Assembly: GCF_947503375.1 (NCBI RefSeq)
Contig: NZ_CANNDQ010000009.1
Coordinates: 31,754-95,753, forward strand
Reading direction: 5' to 3'
DNA: 64,000 nt
Source of the DNA: an uncultured Psychroserpens sp.
Lineage (GTDB): Bacteria > Bacteroidota > Bacteroidia > Flavobacteriales > Flavobacteriaceae
Shown here: one piece after another, positions 55,673-63,787 of the stretch
How positions within the stretch are numbered: position 1 is the first letter of the stretch
Layout: the number at the start of each line of letters is the position of its first letter
The notes under the pieces: generated by a model
The model's database searches: none
Told to the model about the DNA's origin: nothing
Seen by the model: the letters and a program-made list of their open reading frames with translations, nothing else
Position numbers and translations under genes: made by a program

Positions 55673-57523
55673 ATGAAGGTATTGATAATTACTATATTAC
55701 AACTTGATTTAAACTATGAAGGTTTAGAATCTGTTGTTTGGGAGTCTACAGAAATTCCAAATGTTTTAGATTTTGATGTCTGTTTTATAGAGGTTCCACC
55801 AAAAAAAGATAAACTTAAATCACTTTTAAATGAACTCCAGCTTTATCAATCCTCTGGAGGAACTATATATTGGTTGATTTCTAAACATTCTAATAAATCA
55901 CTAATAAAGAACATTGTTGGATTCAAACCGATTAAATCAAGAAAGGAATTGTATGGTGTCAATACTAATTACAAATTGTTAATCGATTATTTTGAAATTT
56001 CTAACAAAGTGATTTGGTTTTTTAGAAAAAGTAAACAGTGGGAAAATATTGCATATTATAACAACCCAAATTATCCTGTAGCACTAGTTAGAAGAAGAGA
56101 TTTGAACGAATTTGTAATTCCAATTACCTCAGAAAATAATGTTGAACAAATTAATTCATTGTTAAATTATCATAACAGCAATAAATCAAAATTAAATAGT
56201 ATTACACCTGTTTATCTGTTTTTATTAATTATGCTTGTTGTGGCTTTTTTTCTGACAATTGCTCGTGAAAAGCAACAAAAGATAAATCGTGACAATTGGT
56301 ATAATGGGTACTCTATTGCTGGTAATGATGATAACTATTCGTATGCTTTAGTGACTTTGCCCAATAGATTGAATTTAAGCTTAAAAACTATAACAGATCA
56401 AGAAAATAATTTACCTATAGATTCATGGGATGATTACGAGATTGAACGATTGCTTGATTTTTCAATGGAGTATAATTTTAATTTGTTAGAAGAAAGAATT
56501 ATTAACCATCTTGTACTAAATGAAGACCAAAAAATAAGATTTAATTTCCGTTCATATAGCTTACTAGATAACTATATCTATAGGCTTTATAACCAAAGCT
56601 TGAAAGCTTTAAAAGAGGAGAAGATTGATCTTGCTCGTTATAAAGCACAAAGAGTTTTGAATTTGGTTTCTTCTTTAAATAATCGAAATCAACTTGCTGG
56701 ACGTGATTATCAATTGTCAGAATGTAGAAGAATAGTAAATCTAACGAAATCGAAGTTTCTTTACTCTGAATTAGAACTAATTCGCAGATTAAGCGATATT
56801 TATTCAAGCCCTTATAATTCAGGGGAGCATCTTAATTACTTGTTGAATTATAGTGAAGGCGATAAAAACCCAGATTATCTTCGCAATTTAGCAAAGTACT
56901 ATTTTATTGATGTAAAAAGAAGACAGATCAACTCTGAGAGATCATATCTAATTGCTATTGAGGAATGGAGGAAGTTTCGACAGAATAGAAATAATACTAT
57001 GCTTAAGGAAGAGGCTTGGTTTAACGAGATTAATACAACTTTAAATAAAGCATATTACTTCAATAAAGACGATTCAATTAAAATAAATAATATTAATAGG
57101 AAGATTATTAAAAGTATTTCAAATTTTTTAAATAAATATCCAAACTCGTACTTGAGTGACGATGCGTTGTATCAAAAATTGGAGTGTCTTTCTACATTGA
57201 AAAAGAAGTCTAGCAATGATTATCATGACACGGCACTTAAACTTCTCAAAGAATATGAGGGTTCCGATTCATATGTAAGACTGTTGAGAATTATTGGTGA
57301 AGGTTTGATATTTAAAGGATATTTTTATTACTCTGAAATTTTGAGAGTTAAAGAACTAATTAATTATATGATTTCACTAAAACCGGAAGAAATCGTTGAT
57401 AAATATTTTTTTGAAAAAAAATGGAAAATTAACCTTGATGGGTTGTTTGAAAATTCTACTTCCCCAAAAAAAATAACAGGAAAAAAGTTAAGACAAGTAT
57501 TTTTTACAAAATATGTATCATGA
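55673..57523 (+). CDS. Large hypothetical membrane protein, inverted cassette gene 1
   Basis: A 616-residue protein of unknown family, the first of the only plus-strand pair in the array. An N-terminal soluble domain (about 1-175) is followed by one clear membrane helix (about 180-200, TPVYLFLLIMLVVAFFLTIA), then a long helical C-terminal part with a TPR-like look. A 137-base AT-rich leader precedes the ATG. The next gene overlaps it by 4 bases (ATGA), so they are made together. Confidence 0.7.
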   Translation: MKVLIITILQLDLNYEGLESVVWESTEIPNVLDFDVCFIEVPPKKDKLKSLLNELQLYQSSGGTIYWLISKHSNKSLIKNIVGFKPIKSRKELYGVNTNYKLLIDYFEISNKVIWFFRKSKQWENIAYYNNPNYPVALVRRRDLNEFVIPITSENNVEQINSLLNYHNSNKSKLNSITPVYLFLLIMLVVAFFLTIAREKQQKINRDNWYNGYSIAGNDDNYSYALVTLPNRLNLSLKTITDQENNLPIDSWDDYEIERLLDFSMEYNFNLLEERIINHLVLNEDQKIRFNFRSYSLLDNYIYRLYNQSLKALKEEKIDLARYKAQRVLNLVSSLNNRNQLAGRDYQLSECRRIVNLTKSKFLYSELELIRRLSDIYSSPYNSGEHLNYLLNYSEGDKNPDYLRNLAKYYFIDVKRRQINSERSYLIAIEEWRKFRQNRNNTMLKEEAWFNEINTTLNKAYYFNKDDSIKINNINRKIIKSISNFLNKYPNSYLSDDALYQKLECLSTLKKKSSNDYHDTALKLLKEYEGSDSYVRLLRIIGEGLIFKGYFYYSEILRVKELINYMISLKPEEIVDKYFFEKKWKINLDGLFENSTSPKKITGKKLRQVFFTKYVS

Positions 57524-58440
57524 TGGAATCTATAAAAAAATCTTTTAGCTACATAAAAATTCTTCAAGGATCGTCCATTGCTGTATTAACTTTTTTATTT
57601 CTATTGGGTCAAAATCTGGAGAGATTCTTTAATTCTAAGGAAATTATAATTGGATGGCTGACTATTAAATTTATCGGATTTGAAATTATTGTATTACTAT
57701 TATTATTAATGTTTTGGTCTAATTTATTGGGTTTGATTAAAGATGTATTTATTAAATTAAGAAAACTACTTTATGAAAACAGATTTAAGTTCATTGGCAT
57801 TATATCCTTTATGGTTATAGTTTTTGGTTTTATTGCTTACAATGGATATTACTATGTTAAAGGTAAAATAATAAGGTATAATAATTTTGATAGTGAGATA
57901 GTTGTAATTGTAAACGAATTATTGAAAGACGGAGACCATAAAAGAGCTTCTTTTTATTTGGATGCTTGTGATTCTATACTTGATTCATACTTATGTCAGG
58001 ACATTCAAGAGTCCATTGAAAATAGAATTAATGAAGTTGAGTATTTTCGTGAATTATATAAAGTAATACCTATGTATTCAAATAAAAAATTTGAAGTATT
58101 AAATATTATTCAAGAAACAAGTCAAGACGTTGCTTATTACAATAATTTATGCACTCAATTTAACAACCAAATGGAAGAAATTGAATTAGATTATTCGAAT
58201 GCCTTAACATTCATCATTGATAATGACTTTCAATCTGCATTAAAAAATTTAAAAAAAGTACAAAGACGTTATCCTGGATTTGGTGAATGTCACATAATTC
58301 AGGATGAAATTAAATCAATAAAAAATCTCAATTCTGTGACAGAAAAAAAGACTCCTTATCTATTTAATTTAATTAAAGATAGAGAATGGTTTGAAAGTGT
58401 TCTGAAACAGCCAAATATCAAATATTGTAAACTTAAATAG
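57520..58440 (+). CDS. Hypothetical membrane protein, inverted cassette gene 2
   Basis: A 306-residue protein with three hydrophobic helices (about 17-30, 45-70 and 92-112) and a charged helical C-terminus (about 120-306). It has no family I recognise. The start may be the ATG at 57520 or the one directly after. The overlap with the preceding gene suggests the two products form one membrane complex. The unit ends at box TGTACACAAC. Confidence 0.7.
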   Translation: MMESIKKSFSYIKILQGSSIAVLTFLFLLGQNLERFFNSKEIIIGWLTIKFIGFEIIVLLLLLMFWSNLLGLIKDVFIKLRKLLYENRFKFIGIISFMVIVFGFIAYNGYYYVKGKIIRYNNFDSEIVVIVNELLKDGDHKRASFYLDACDSILDSYLCQDIQESIENRINEVEYFRELYKVIPMYSNKKFEVLNIIQETSQDVAYYNNLCTQFNNQMEEIELDYSNALTFIIDNDFQSALKNLKKVQRRYPGFGECHIIQDEIKSIKNLNSVTEKKTPYLFNLIKDREWFESVLKQPNIKYCKLK

Positions 58441-58477
58441 TAAAATACTTAATGAATATAAAAATTCAGAACTTAAT

Positions 58478-58610
58478 TGTACACAACGTGTTCGTGTATG
58501 GTTTGTTGCGTTTGCACTAAGATAGCAAATAGGAGCAAATCCATTGTTCAGAAGCGACAGAAATTCCGATAGGAATTTCCGAGCAATGAACTATACACGT
58601 TGTTAGCCAA
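58478..58610. repeat. attC-like site 11
   Basis: Left arm TGTACACAACGTGTTCGTGTATGG (read as box plus arm), right arm CTATACACGTTGTTAGCC. Nested hairpin GAAATTCCGATAGGAATTTC. It lies between convergent genes. The right box GTTAGCCAA (58602-58610) contains the stop codon of the next gene and is matched by TTGGCTAAC at 59480. Confidence 0.88.
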
Positions 58611-59475
58611 TCGTTTTATTTGATTCTTCTACAATTTTTTTATAGAATTTTCGGTAATTAACAGCTGTTTCTCTATCTTTTCCTATTGGTTCTTTATTTT
58701 CTAGATTTAGGTATTTGATGTCCTGCATATAATCGAAAAAAACAAATTCAAAAATACATTCTAATGCATCAATAATTAAAAGTAAATGATTACAAGCTTT
58801 AAGGGAATAATCTGTCGAGTTAAGTACTACATGATTCATGTCTTCCTTGATTTTTAAATACTCATTTATTGTTGATCTATCAATATGTGTTGCCTTACTT
58901 AATACTCCATAAAGTTTTCCTGCATACTTTAAATATTTTTTAAGGTCAGAAATTGCTTTAGTTGGACTTTTAAAATTATCAGGATCGCCATCAGATATTG
59001 ATATAGAATATGAAAAAGCTAACTGTTCAAATATTAACCTTAAAATTGAAAAACTTTCAAAATAAACACCAAATTTGATTAAGTAATTTACTGCTTTAAA
59101 CGAAGCATTTAATCTTAAAAAAATAGCATGAGATGCTATTATCTTAATTCCTCCATTACTTAAATCTAATTTTTTTAACCTATTGTTCAATTCATTAACA
59201 TGAAGTTTTGAATAAGTCAGAATTTCGTCAATTAGTTTTTCAGTAGAGTTAGACTCTTCAATAAAAGAGTTATCAAACTCTTCAGAGTACTTTTTTAAAA
59301 TATGGTCAACAGATGTGTTTCCCATACTGACTGTTAATAAAGATGCTTTTAAATATTTTCGATGAATTTTTGAATAATTTTTTGGAATCAATAACATATC
59401 AAAACCAGCATCTAGTACTTTGAAATCGCTTATGTCAATATTGTAATGGTTATTATCAAAAAAGTTCATTTGCAA
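58603..59475 (-). CDS. Hypothetical protein, possibly DUF5677-like
   Basis: A 290-residue mostly helical cytoplasmic protein. The segment FLRLNASFKAVNYLIKFGVYFES followed by ILRLIFEQLAFSYSI resembles DUF5677, a HEPN-related family, but the match is by eye. The TAA stop is part of the attC-like box (GGCTAAC), so the repeat supplies the end of the frame. Boxes on both sides match over 9 bp. Confidence 0.65.
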   Translation of the reverse strand: MQMNFFDNNHYNIDISDFKVLDAGFDMLLIPKNYSKIHRKYLKASLLTVSMGNTSVDHILKKYSEEFDNSFIEESNSTEKLIDEILTYSKLHVNELNNRLKKLDLSNGGIKIIASHAIFLRLNASFKAVNYLIKFGVYFESFSILRLIFEQLAFSYSISISDGDPDNFKSPTKAISDLKKYLKYAGKLYGVLSKATHIDRSTINEYLKIKEDMNHVVLNSTDYSLKACNHLLLIIDALECIFEFVFFDYMQDIKYLNLENKEPIGKDRETAVNYRKFYKKIVEESNKTIG

Positions 59476-59479
59476 AATG

Positions 59480-59613
59480 TTGGCTAACGTGTTCGTGTAT
59501 GGTTTCGTTGCGTCTGCACTAAGTTAGCAAATAAAGAGGAACCCATTGTTCAGAAGCGATAGAAATTCCGATAGGAATTTCCGAGCAATGAACTATACAC
59601 GTTGTTGGCTAAC
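59480..59613. repeat. attC-like site 12
   Basis: Left arm TTGGCTAACGTGTTCGTG plus TATGG, right arm CTATACACGTTGTTGGC. Nested hairpin GAAATTCCGATAGGAATTTC. The right end GTTGGCTAACGTTTTTT shows the frequent CGTTTTTT extension. Confidence 0.88.
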
Positions 59614-59618
59614 GTTTT

Positions 59619-59936
59619 TTAATGATTTAGATTTACTTCTTTAACATTTATTCCATCCATGTTAAAAATTATATCTAAATGAAATGGAGTCATATATCCA
59701 AAATCCACCAAGTAATGATAAATAGTTTTAGAGCTATCTTTTGGAACTCCAAGTTGTTCAATTATTTCAGGCTTAGTTTTCCCAATTAATATTTTACTTT
59801 CCATTAAATCAGTTGCCATATTTCCACGTTCAATTTGCGTCCCGTTTTTCCACTTTTCTTTGTCAAATTTTTCTGCTACGTTATTATTTCCACAACTTAA
59901 TGCTAGTAAGAAAATCAATATTAAAATATGTTTCAT
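59619..59936 (-). CDS. Small SmpA/OmlA-like lipoprotein
   Basis: A 105-residue lipoprotein (lipobox ALSCGN, Cys15). The folded part ILIGKTKPEIIEQLGVPKDS followed by YHYLVDFG resembles the BamE/SmpA/OmlA fold (helix-loop GKTKxEIxExLGxP). It may sit in the outer or inner membrane. The role is unknown. The next gene on the same strand is 11 bases upstream, with only a core box and no hairpin in between. Confidence 0.78.
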   Translation of the reverse strand: MKHILILIFLLALSCGNNNVAEKFDKEKWKNGTQIERGNMATDLMESKILIGKTKPEIIEQLGVPKDSSKTIYHYLVDFGYMTPFHLDIIFNMDGINVKEVNLNH

Positions 59937-59942
59937 ATAGTT

Positions 59943-59952
59943 GTTAGCTAAC
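59943..59952. repeat. Solitary core box without hairpin
   Basis: GTTAGCTAAC lies between two close genes. It resembles the box GTTGGCTAAC of site 12, but no palindrome arms follow, as if a site had been lost between two cassettes. Confidence 0.45.
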
Positions 59953-60208
59953 CTTTTAAATTTATTGGTATTTCAACTAAACCAGTCCACATAAGAATCA
60001 GAAAAATAAAAACCATTATTCCAATAATATAGTTTATAACATTATGTTTAGAACCTGAGAAAAACCAAGGAGCTTTATTAAGTAATTCTGGATTTCTCCT
60101 TTTTAAAGAATTTTTGAGCATTGAACTATTCCATTTCATAATAACCATAAGCAACATTGCTCCAGCAATATAAATCAATGTAAAGATGATTTTATGTTTT
60201 ATTTCCAA
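59948..60208 (-). CDS. Small hypothetical membrane protein
   Basis: I start it at the TTG at 60208 (LEIKHKIIFTLIYIAG), giving 86 residues, because an upstream extension to 60304 is only translated repeat sequence. Two membrane helices are visible (about 8-24 and 55-75). The stretch NPELLNKAPWFFSG lies between them. No family is recognised. A later ATG start inside the first helix is possible but less likely. Confidence 0.6.
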   Translation of the reverse strand: MEIKHKIIFTLIYIAGAMLLMVIMKWNSSMLKNSLKRRNPELLNKAPWFFSGSKHNVINYIIGIMVFIFLILMWTGLVEIPINLKG

Positions 60209-60221
60209 TTTTAATGAATGT

Positions 60222-60358
60222 TTGCCAACGTGTTCGTGTATGGCTCGTTGCGGAAAATCAGCTATGATTTTCCGATAAAGGAAACAAGATAGCAAATTGC
60301 GCAAGAATTTCCGAGTAGGAAATTCAGAAGCAATGAGCTATACACGTTGTTGTACAAC
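60222..60358. repeat. attC-like site 13
   Basis: Left arm TTGCCAACGTGTTCGTGTAT followed by GGCTCGTTGCG, right arm CAATGAGCTATACACGTTG. The nested hairpin here is GGAAAATCAGCTATGATTTT, a different sequence with the same shape. The right box is the palindrome GTTGTACAAC (60349-60358). Confidence 0.88.
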
Positions 60359-60372
60359 GTTTTTTTATTCTT

Positions 60373-60936
60373 TTAAAATCGGTATCCAATTCGCAAATGT
60401 AAATTGACCGTAACTCCACTCTCATCTAACAAAATCACATTATCCTCTTCAAAATAATGTACGTAACCAATTCCAAAACCTGTTTCGTAATTAAAATGGT
60501 TGCCGACATTTCTTCTTATTCCCCAAGTCGGTATGATTGAGATATCACTAATGAAATTTATGTTATCTTCATTTGAAATAACAAACCAATCAGGATGATA
60601 AGTTGTTTTAATTGAGATAAAATTTCCACTATTCCCATCTATCCGTTTTGATTTATTTTGTCTTTTATTCAGATTATAATACCATCTAGGTTCTAAAGTA
60701 ATAGCTGGAACCAATAAAAAACCGTTAATGTCGTTAACATCGCTTCCGAAAATTCCAGTGTCAAGCCCTAACTCACTTCGTAAAACAAATTGATTAGATA
60801 ATTTTGATTCGTTGTGAGCCCAAATTCCAAGAAATCCAGTTTGTATTCCATAAGTCGATTTTTCTACACTTACGTCTTGAGCATTGGTTATAAAAGTCAG
60901 TCCACAAAAGATTAAGGGCAATAATATTTTTTTCAT
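60373..60936 (-). CDS. Outer-membrane beta-barrel-like protein
   Basis: A 187-residue exported protein (signal peptide about 1-19, TNAQD). Amphipathic beta strands alternate through the sequence and it ends in HLRIGYRF, a terminal aromatic residue as in outer-membrane barrels. I cannot assign a known family. It has box GTTGTACAAC both left of its stop (60349) and right of its start (60978). Confidence 0.75.
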   Translation of the reverse strand: MKKILLPLIFCGLTFITNAQDVSVEKSTYGIQTGFLGIWAHNESKLSNQFVLRSELGLDTGIFGSDVNDINGFLLVPAITLEPRWYYNLNKRQNKSKRIDGNSGNFISIKTTYHPDWFVISNEDNINFISDISIIPTWGIRRNVGNHFNYETGFGIGYVHYFEEDNVILLDESGVTVNLHLRIGYRF

Positions 60937-60977
60937 TGAGTTTATTTTTTGTTTTAGGGTTCAGTTTTTTATCAAAT

Positions 60978-60987
60978 GTTGTACAAC
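60978..60987. repeat. Solitary core box without hairpin
   Basis: GTTGTACAAC followed by GTTTATTTT, the same core as at 60349 and 61816, but with no palindromic arms attached. It separates the beta-barrel gene from the frameshifted gene. Confidence 0.5.
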
Positions 60988-61009
60988 GTTTATTTTCATT
61001 CCGATTAAA

Positions 61010-61356
61010 TTACTCACTAAGCTCTTTTTTTAAATTTTCTAATGCAATAATTGCATTTTCAATTTGTGTTTTATCTTCATTCCCAAATTGCTGTTTTCCA
61101 GTTGGAAGATGCGTTATTCTTATTTTATTAAATGACTCTCCATAATAATCAACTTGTATGTTTTCCACACCAAAATGAGTTTTTAAGTTTTCGTGTTTTT
61201 TTCTAATTCCATTTCGGAAGCTTTAATTTCAGTCTGTTGATTAATATCTAAGTTATTTTCATCTTGAAAAAGAAAATCTCGATAAACAAAAAAGGTTATT
61301 ATAAGAATTATTATAATTAATGATGCTGGAAATATTGGTTTAAATCTCTTTTTCAA
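61010..61356 (-). pseudogene. Frameshifted gene for a small membrane-anchored protein
   Basis: Reading from the TTG at 61356, the product starts MKKRFKPIFPASLIIIILII (one membrane helix) and stops early after KASEMELEKNTKT. One extra base in the run of seven A (T on the plus strand, 61196-61202) would join it to a second frame, KKHENLKTHFGVENIQVDYY onward, which ends GNEDKTQIENAIIALENLKK plus ELSE at 61010. Together they would give about 115 residues. It may be a real mutation, a sequencing error in the homopolymer, or slippage. Confidence 0.65.
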
Positions 61357-61359
61357 ATT

Positions 61360-61800
61360 TTATATCTCAATCAATGTATTTTTTCGTAAACAAAATTCAC
61401 CTTTTAGTTTTGAGACGATTAAATCTCCAAAAGTTAAATCAGATGTTTCTCGAGAATTGGAAACAATTAAATTGCTTAAATCAATGTTGATTTTTGGAAA
61501 AATAAATTTCATGATTTTGGCAATAAGGAAAAAGGGTAGAGATAAAATGCTAATTAAAGCTCTAAAAGAATTGAATAATTCTCCTTCACTTTCAAAATGT
61601 TTGTCATATTCAAAGCTTTCAAAATCTACATCGTATTTTTCTGCGAACTCGTTTAGAAGAAAATAATTATCATCTCCGAAAAGTCCTAGATCTTCAGCAA
61701 TTCTGGTATTTAATCCGTTAATTTTTTTTCCAGAAGCGTTTTCAAGAAATGTTTTTATTTCCAAATAAGATTCTTTTATGTTACTAAATTCTAATTTCAT
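61360..61800 (-). CDS. DUF1493 family acyl-carrier-like protein
   Basis: A 146-residue protein. The DUF1493 pattern is clear: TRIAEDLGLFGDDNYFLLNE near 32, then YDVDFESFEYDKHF near 55, like an acyl-carrier fold without an obvious attachment serine. A hydrophobic helix (about 88-106) follows, and the end SDLTFGDLIVSKLKG is typical of the family. The frameshifted gene follows after 3 bases. The start is 16 bases from site 14. Confidence 0.82.
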   Translation of the reverse strand: MKLEFSNIKESYLEIKTFLENASGKKINGLNTRIAEDLGLFGDDNYFLLNEFAEKYDVDFESFEYDKHFESEGELFNSFRALISILSLPFFLIAKIMKFIFPKINIDLSNLIVSNSRETSDLTFGDLIVSKLKGEFCLRKNTLIEI

Positions 61801-61815
61801 TCGTTTTTCTCAAAT

Positions 61816-61950
61816 GTTGTACAACGGTTTTGTGTATGGCTCGTTGCGGAAAATCAGCTATGATTTTCCGCCGTAACCAAAATATAGCAAATTGCAATGA
61901 ATTCCGATTAGGAATTCAGCCGCAATGAGCTATACACGTTGTTGGGCACA
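61816..61950. repeat. attC-like site 14
   Basis: Left end GTTGTACAACGGTTTTGTGT then ATGGCTCGTTGCG; right arm CAATGAGCTATACACGTTG. Nested hairpin GGAAAATCAGCTATGATTTT. The right box GTTGGGCACA (61941-61950) fits GTTRRRY and is matched by TGTGCCCAAC at 62731. Confidence 0.88.
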
Positions 61951-61951
61951 G

Positions 61952-62719
61952 TTATTTATATTTTAGTTCTCTCGTTCGTATGTAATTCAGTTTGTCATTT
62001 TCAATAGATTCCCTCTTTATCCAATTTTCAAACTTGTCAAATTCGTATTTATATTCTGTTGTTGAAATCAAAGAATCTTTACTATTAAATTCTTTAATTT
62101 CCATTAAAACTTCACAATCGTATTTATATTCCGATTTTCTATTTCGTTCAGGTTTTTTTAAGTCCGATAGTTTGGATTCAGTTACAAATTCCCTGTCGTT
62201 ATATTTACTTATTTCAAGAGTATTAGTTATTGTGTCATTTGATTCAACGTCAATGTAAATTTGTTTTAATGAACTTTCTTTTAGCTTGTTGTCAGAATTA
62301 TATTTATAACTTCCAACTTGTTCGAATTGAAAAATGTCATTTTTGGATTCCGATTTTGTTTCCAAAAGCAATGTGTCTTTGTAGAAATAATTAACAACGA
62401 AATTTGAACTGTCATTTGAAAGTGTCACAATTTCCCTTTTTATCTTTTTCTCATTATTGTAAATGAATTCAATATTCATTGTTTCATCAGCAAATAAATT
62501 TCGTTGATGTCTGTTAATTATTTGGTCATTTTCGTTGTATTTCTTTTCGGTAATTACAAGCGTGTCTTGAACCTTATTATTCAGAGAATCATTTTCCATT
62601 TTGATTGTGTACTCCGTTATCTGACTTACGCTTTTAGTCAGTCCATTATTCAGCAATTTTGGTTCATTACAACAACCAATTAAGAAGATTGAAAAAAGTA
62701 TGATTAGAAGTCTATTCAT
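61952..62719 (-). CDS. Hypothetical lipoprotein with YD-like beta repeats
   Basis: A 255-residue exported protein (lipobox IFLIGCCNE, Cys16). The middle consists of repeated strands with YKYNSDNKLKESSLKQIY and EYKYEFDKFENWIKRESI, resembling the RHS/YD-like sheets of small flavobacterial lipoproteins. No enzymatic motif is seen. Its start is 15 bases from the box at 62731 and its stop 2 bases from the box at 61941, the tightest fit between gene and repeats in the array. Confidence 0.75.
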   Translation of the reverse strand: MNRLLIILFSIFLIGCCNEPKLLNNGLTKSVSQITEYTIKMENDSLNNKVQDTLVITEKKYNENDQIINRHQRNLFADETMNIEFIYNNEKKIKREIVTLSNDSSNFVVNYFYKDTLLLETKSESKNDIFQFEQVGSYKYNSDNKLKESSLKQIYIDVESNDTITNTLEISKYNDREFVTESKLSDLKKPERNRKSEYKYDCEVLMEIKEFNSKDSLISTTEYKYEFDKFENWIKRESIENDKLNYIRTRELKYK

Positions 62720-62730
62720 TCGGTTTTAAT

Positions 62731-62868
62731 TGTGCCCAACGTGTTCGTGTATGGTTAGTTGCGTTGGTTAGGAACTAAGTTAGCAAAAGAAAACGAACCA
62801 GAGGAAAATCCGTAGGATTTTCCGAGTAAGCTATAATCAAGCAATTTGCTATACACGTTGTTGTGCTT
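62731..62868. repeat. attC-like site 15
   Basis: Left end TGTGCCCAACGTGTTCGTGT then ATGGTTAGTTGCG; right arm GCAATTTGCTATACACGTTG. Left box GCCCAAC fits RYYYAAC. Nested hairpin GGAAAATCCGTAGGATTTTC. Right box GTTGTGCTT (62860-62868). Confidence 0.88.
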
Positions 62869-62871
62869 TCG

Positions 62872-63621
62872 TTATTTTGATAAGTTCAATTCATTATTTA
62901 ACTCTTCAAGTAACTCATTACCTCTTTTTAAAATCTGTGCTCCAAACATTCTTCTATAAGTATTGCAGTTTAAATTGGTGAACCTATAAAATTTGTATAA
63001 CAACATGAACTCTGAGGAATTTGGATCTCCAATCCAAGCGTCCTTTAGTTTTCCATTATATGCTCCATTAGAATTGCGTAAAAGTTCTAACTGATATAAA
63101 ACCGTGTTTTCACTTAGTTTGATTGACACATCATTTATTTTCTTAAGGGCATATACTCTAGATTCAATGAGTGTATAGTAGTTGGCAATTCTATCTTTGA
63201 GTTTATCGTTTTTTAAGGTGTAAAGACTGCCAGTGTTTAACATCTCTTCATAAACACTTCTACTTATTTCCCAATCACTCCATTGAAAAGTGAATAAAGA
63301 ATCTACTAAAAGTAAATCATTATAGTTTTTTGCATCATAAAACATCAAAATTGCTTTTTCAGAGTTAGCTTCATAAGCAGTGCGAATGGAATCTTGCTTT
63401 TGAAAGTAAACTATATCTGATTCGATACTCTTACTTAATTCATTTAAAAATGTATATTCTTTGGTGCTATTCAATCTTTCATCATTCAAATTATTAATTT
63501 GTAATGCAATCAAAATCCCAATAACCACAAGTATAATTTCTCCGATTGCATATTTAAAATACTTCCCAGTTTTATTTTCCATAAGCAAGTTTTGACGAAT
63601 TTTTCTAAAGAATTTTATCAT
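62872..63621 (-). CDS. DUF6090 family membrane protein
   Basis: A 249-residue protein whose opening IKFFRKIRQNLLMENKTGKY and helix AIGEIILVVIGILIALQINN (about 26-45) are the hallmark of DUF6090, frequent in marine flavobacteria. The remainder is helical and soluble. The function is unknown. The stop codon is 3 bases after box GTTGTGCTT, and the start is about 20 bases from the matching AAGCACAAC. Confidence 0.87.
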   Translation of the reverse strand: MIKFFRKIRQNLLMENKTGKYFKYAIGEIILVVIGILIALQINNLNDERLNSTKEYTFLNELSKSIESDIVYFQKQDSIRTAYEANSEKAILMFYDAKNYNDLLLVDSLFTFQWSDWEISRSVYEEMLNTGSLYTLKNDKLKDRIANYYTLIESRVYALKKINDVSIKLSENTVLYQLELLRNSNGAYNGKLKDAWIGDPNSSEFMLLYKFYRFTNLNCNTYRRMFGAQILKRGNELLEELNNELNLSK

Positions 63622-63643
63622 TGGTTAATGGTTGGTTATAATG

Positions 63644-63779
63644 AAGCACAACGTGTTCGTGTATGGTTTCGTTGTGGTGTCTAGCACTAAGTTAGTAAAT
63701 TATACCACAACGTAGGAAAATCCGTAGGATTTTCCGTAAAAACACAGGCTGAACAATGAATTATACACGTTGTTAGGTG
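63644..63779. repeat. attC-like site 16
   Basis: Left end AAGCACAACGTGTTCGTGTA then TGGTTTCGTTG; right arm CAATGAATTATACACGTTG. Nested hairpin GGAAAATCCGTAGGATTTTC. Right box GTTAGGT (63772-63778) fits GTTRRRY. Confidence 0.88.
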
Positions 63780-63787
63780 TTGTACAA

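Noticed and set aside
60209..60304. N-terminal extension of the gene at 59948
   Set aside because: The extra 32 residues are a translation of repeat site 13 and have no protein-like features; the TTG at 60208 is preferred.
47571..63779. CRISPR array
   Set aside because: The repeats are 85-330 bp palindromes at irregular distances and the intervals are whole genes; there are no short uniform spacers and no cas genes.
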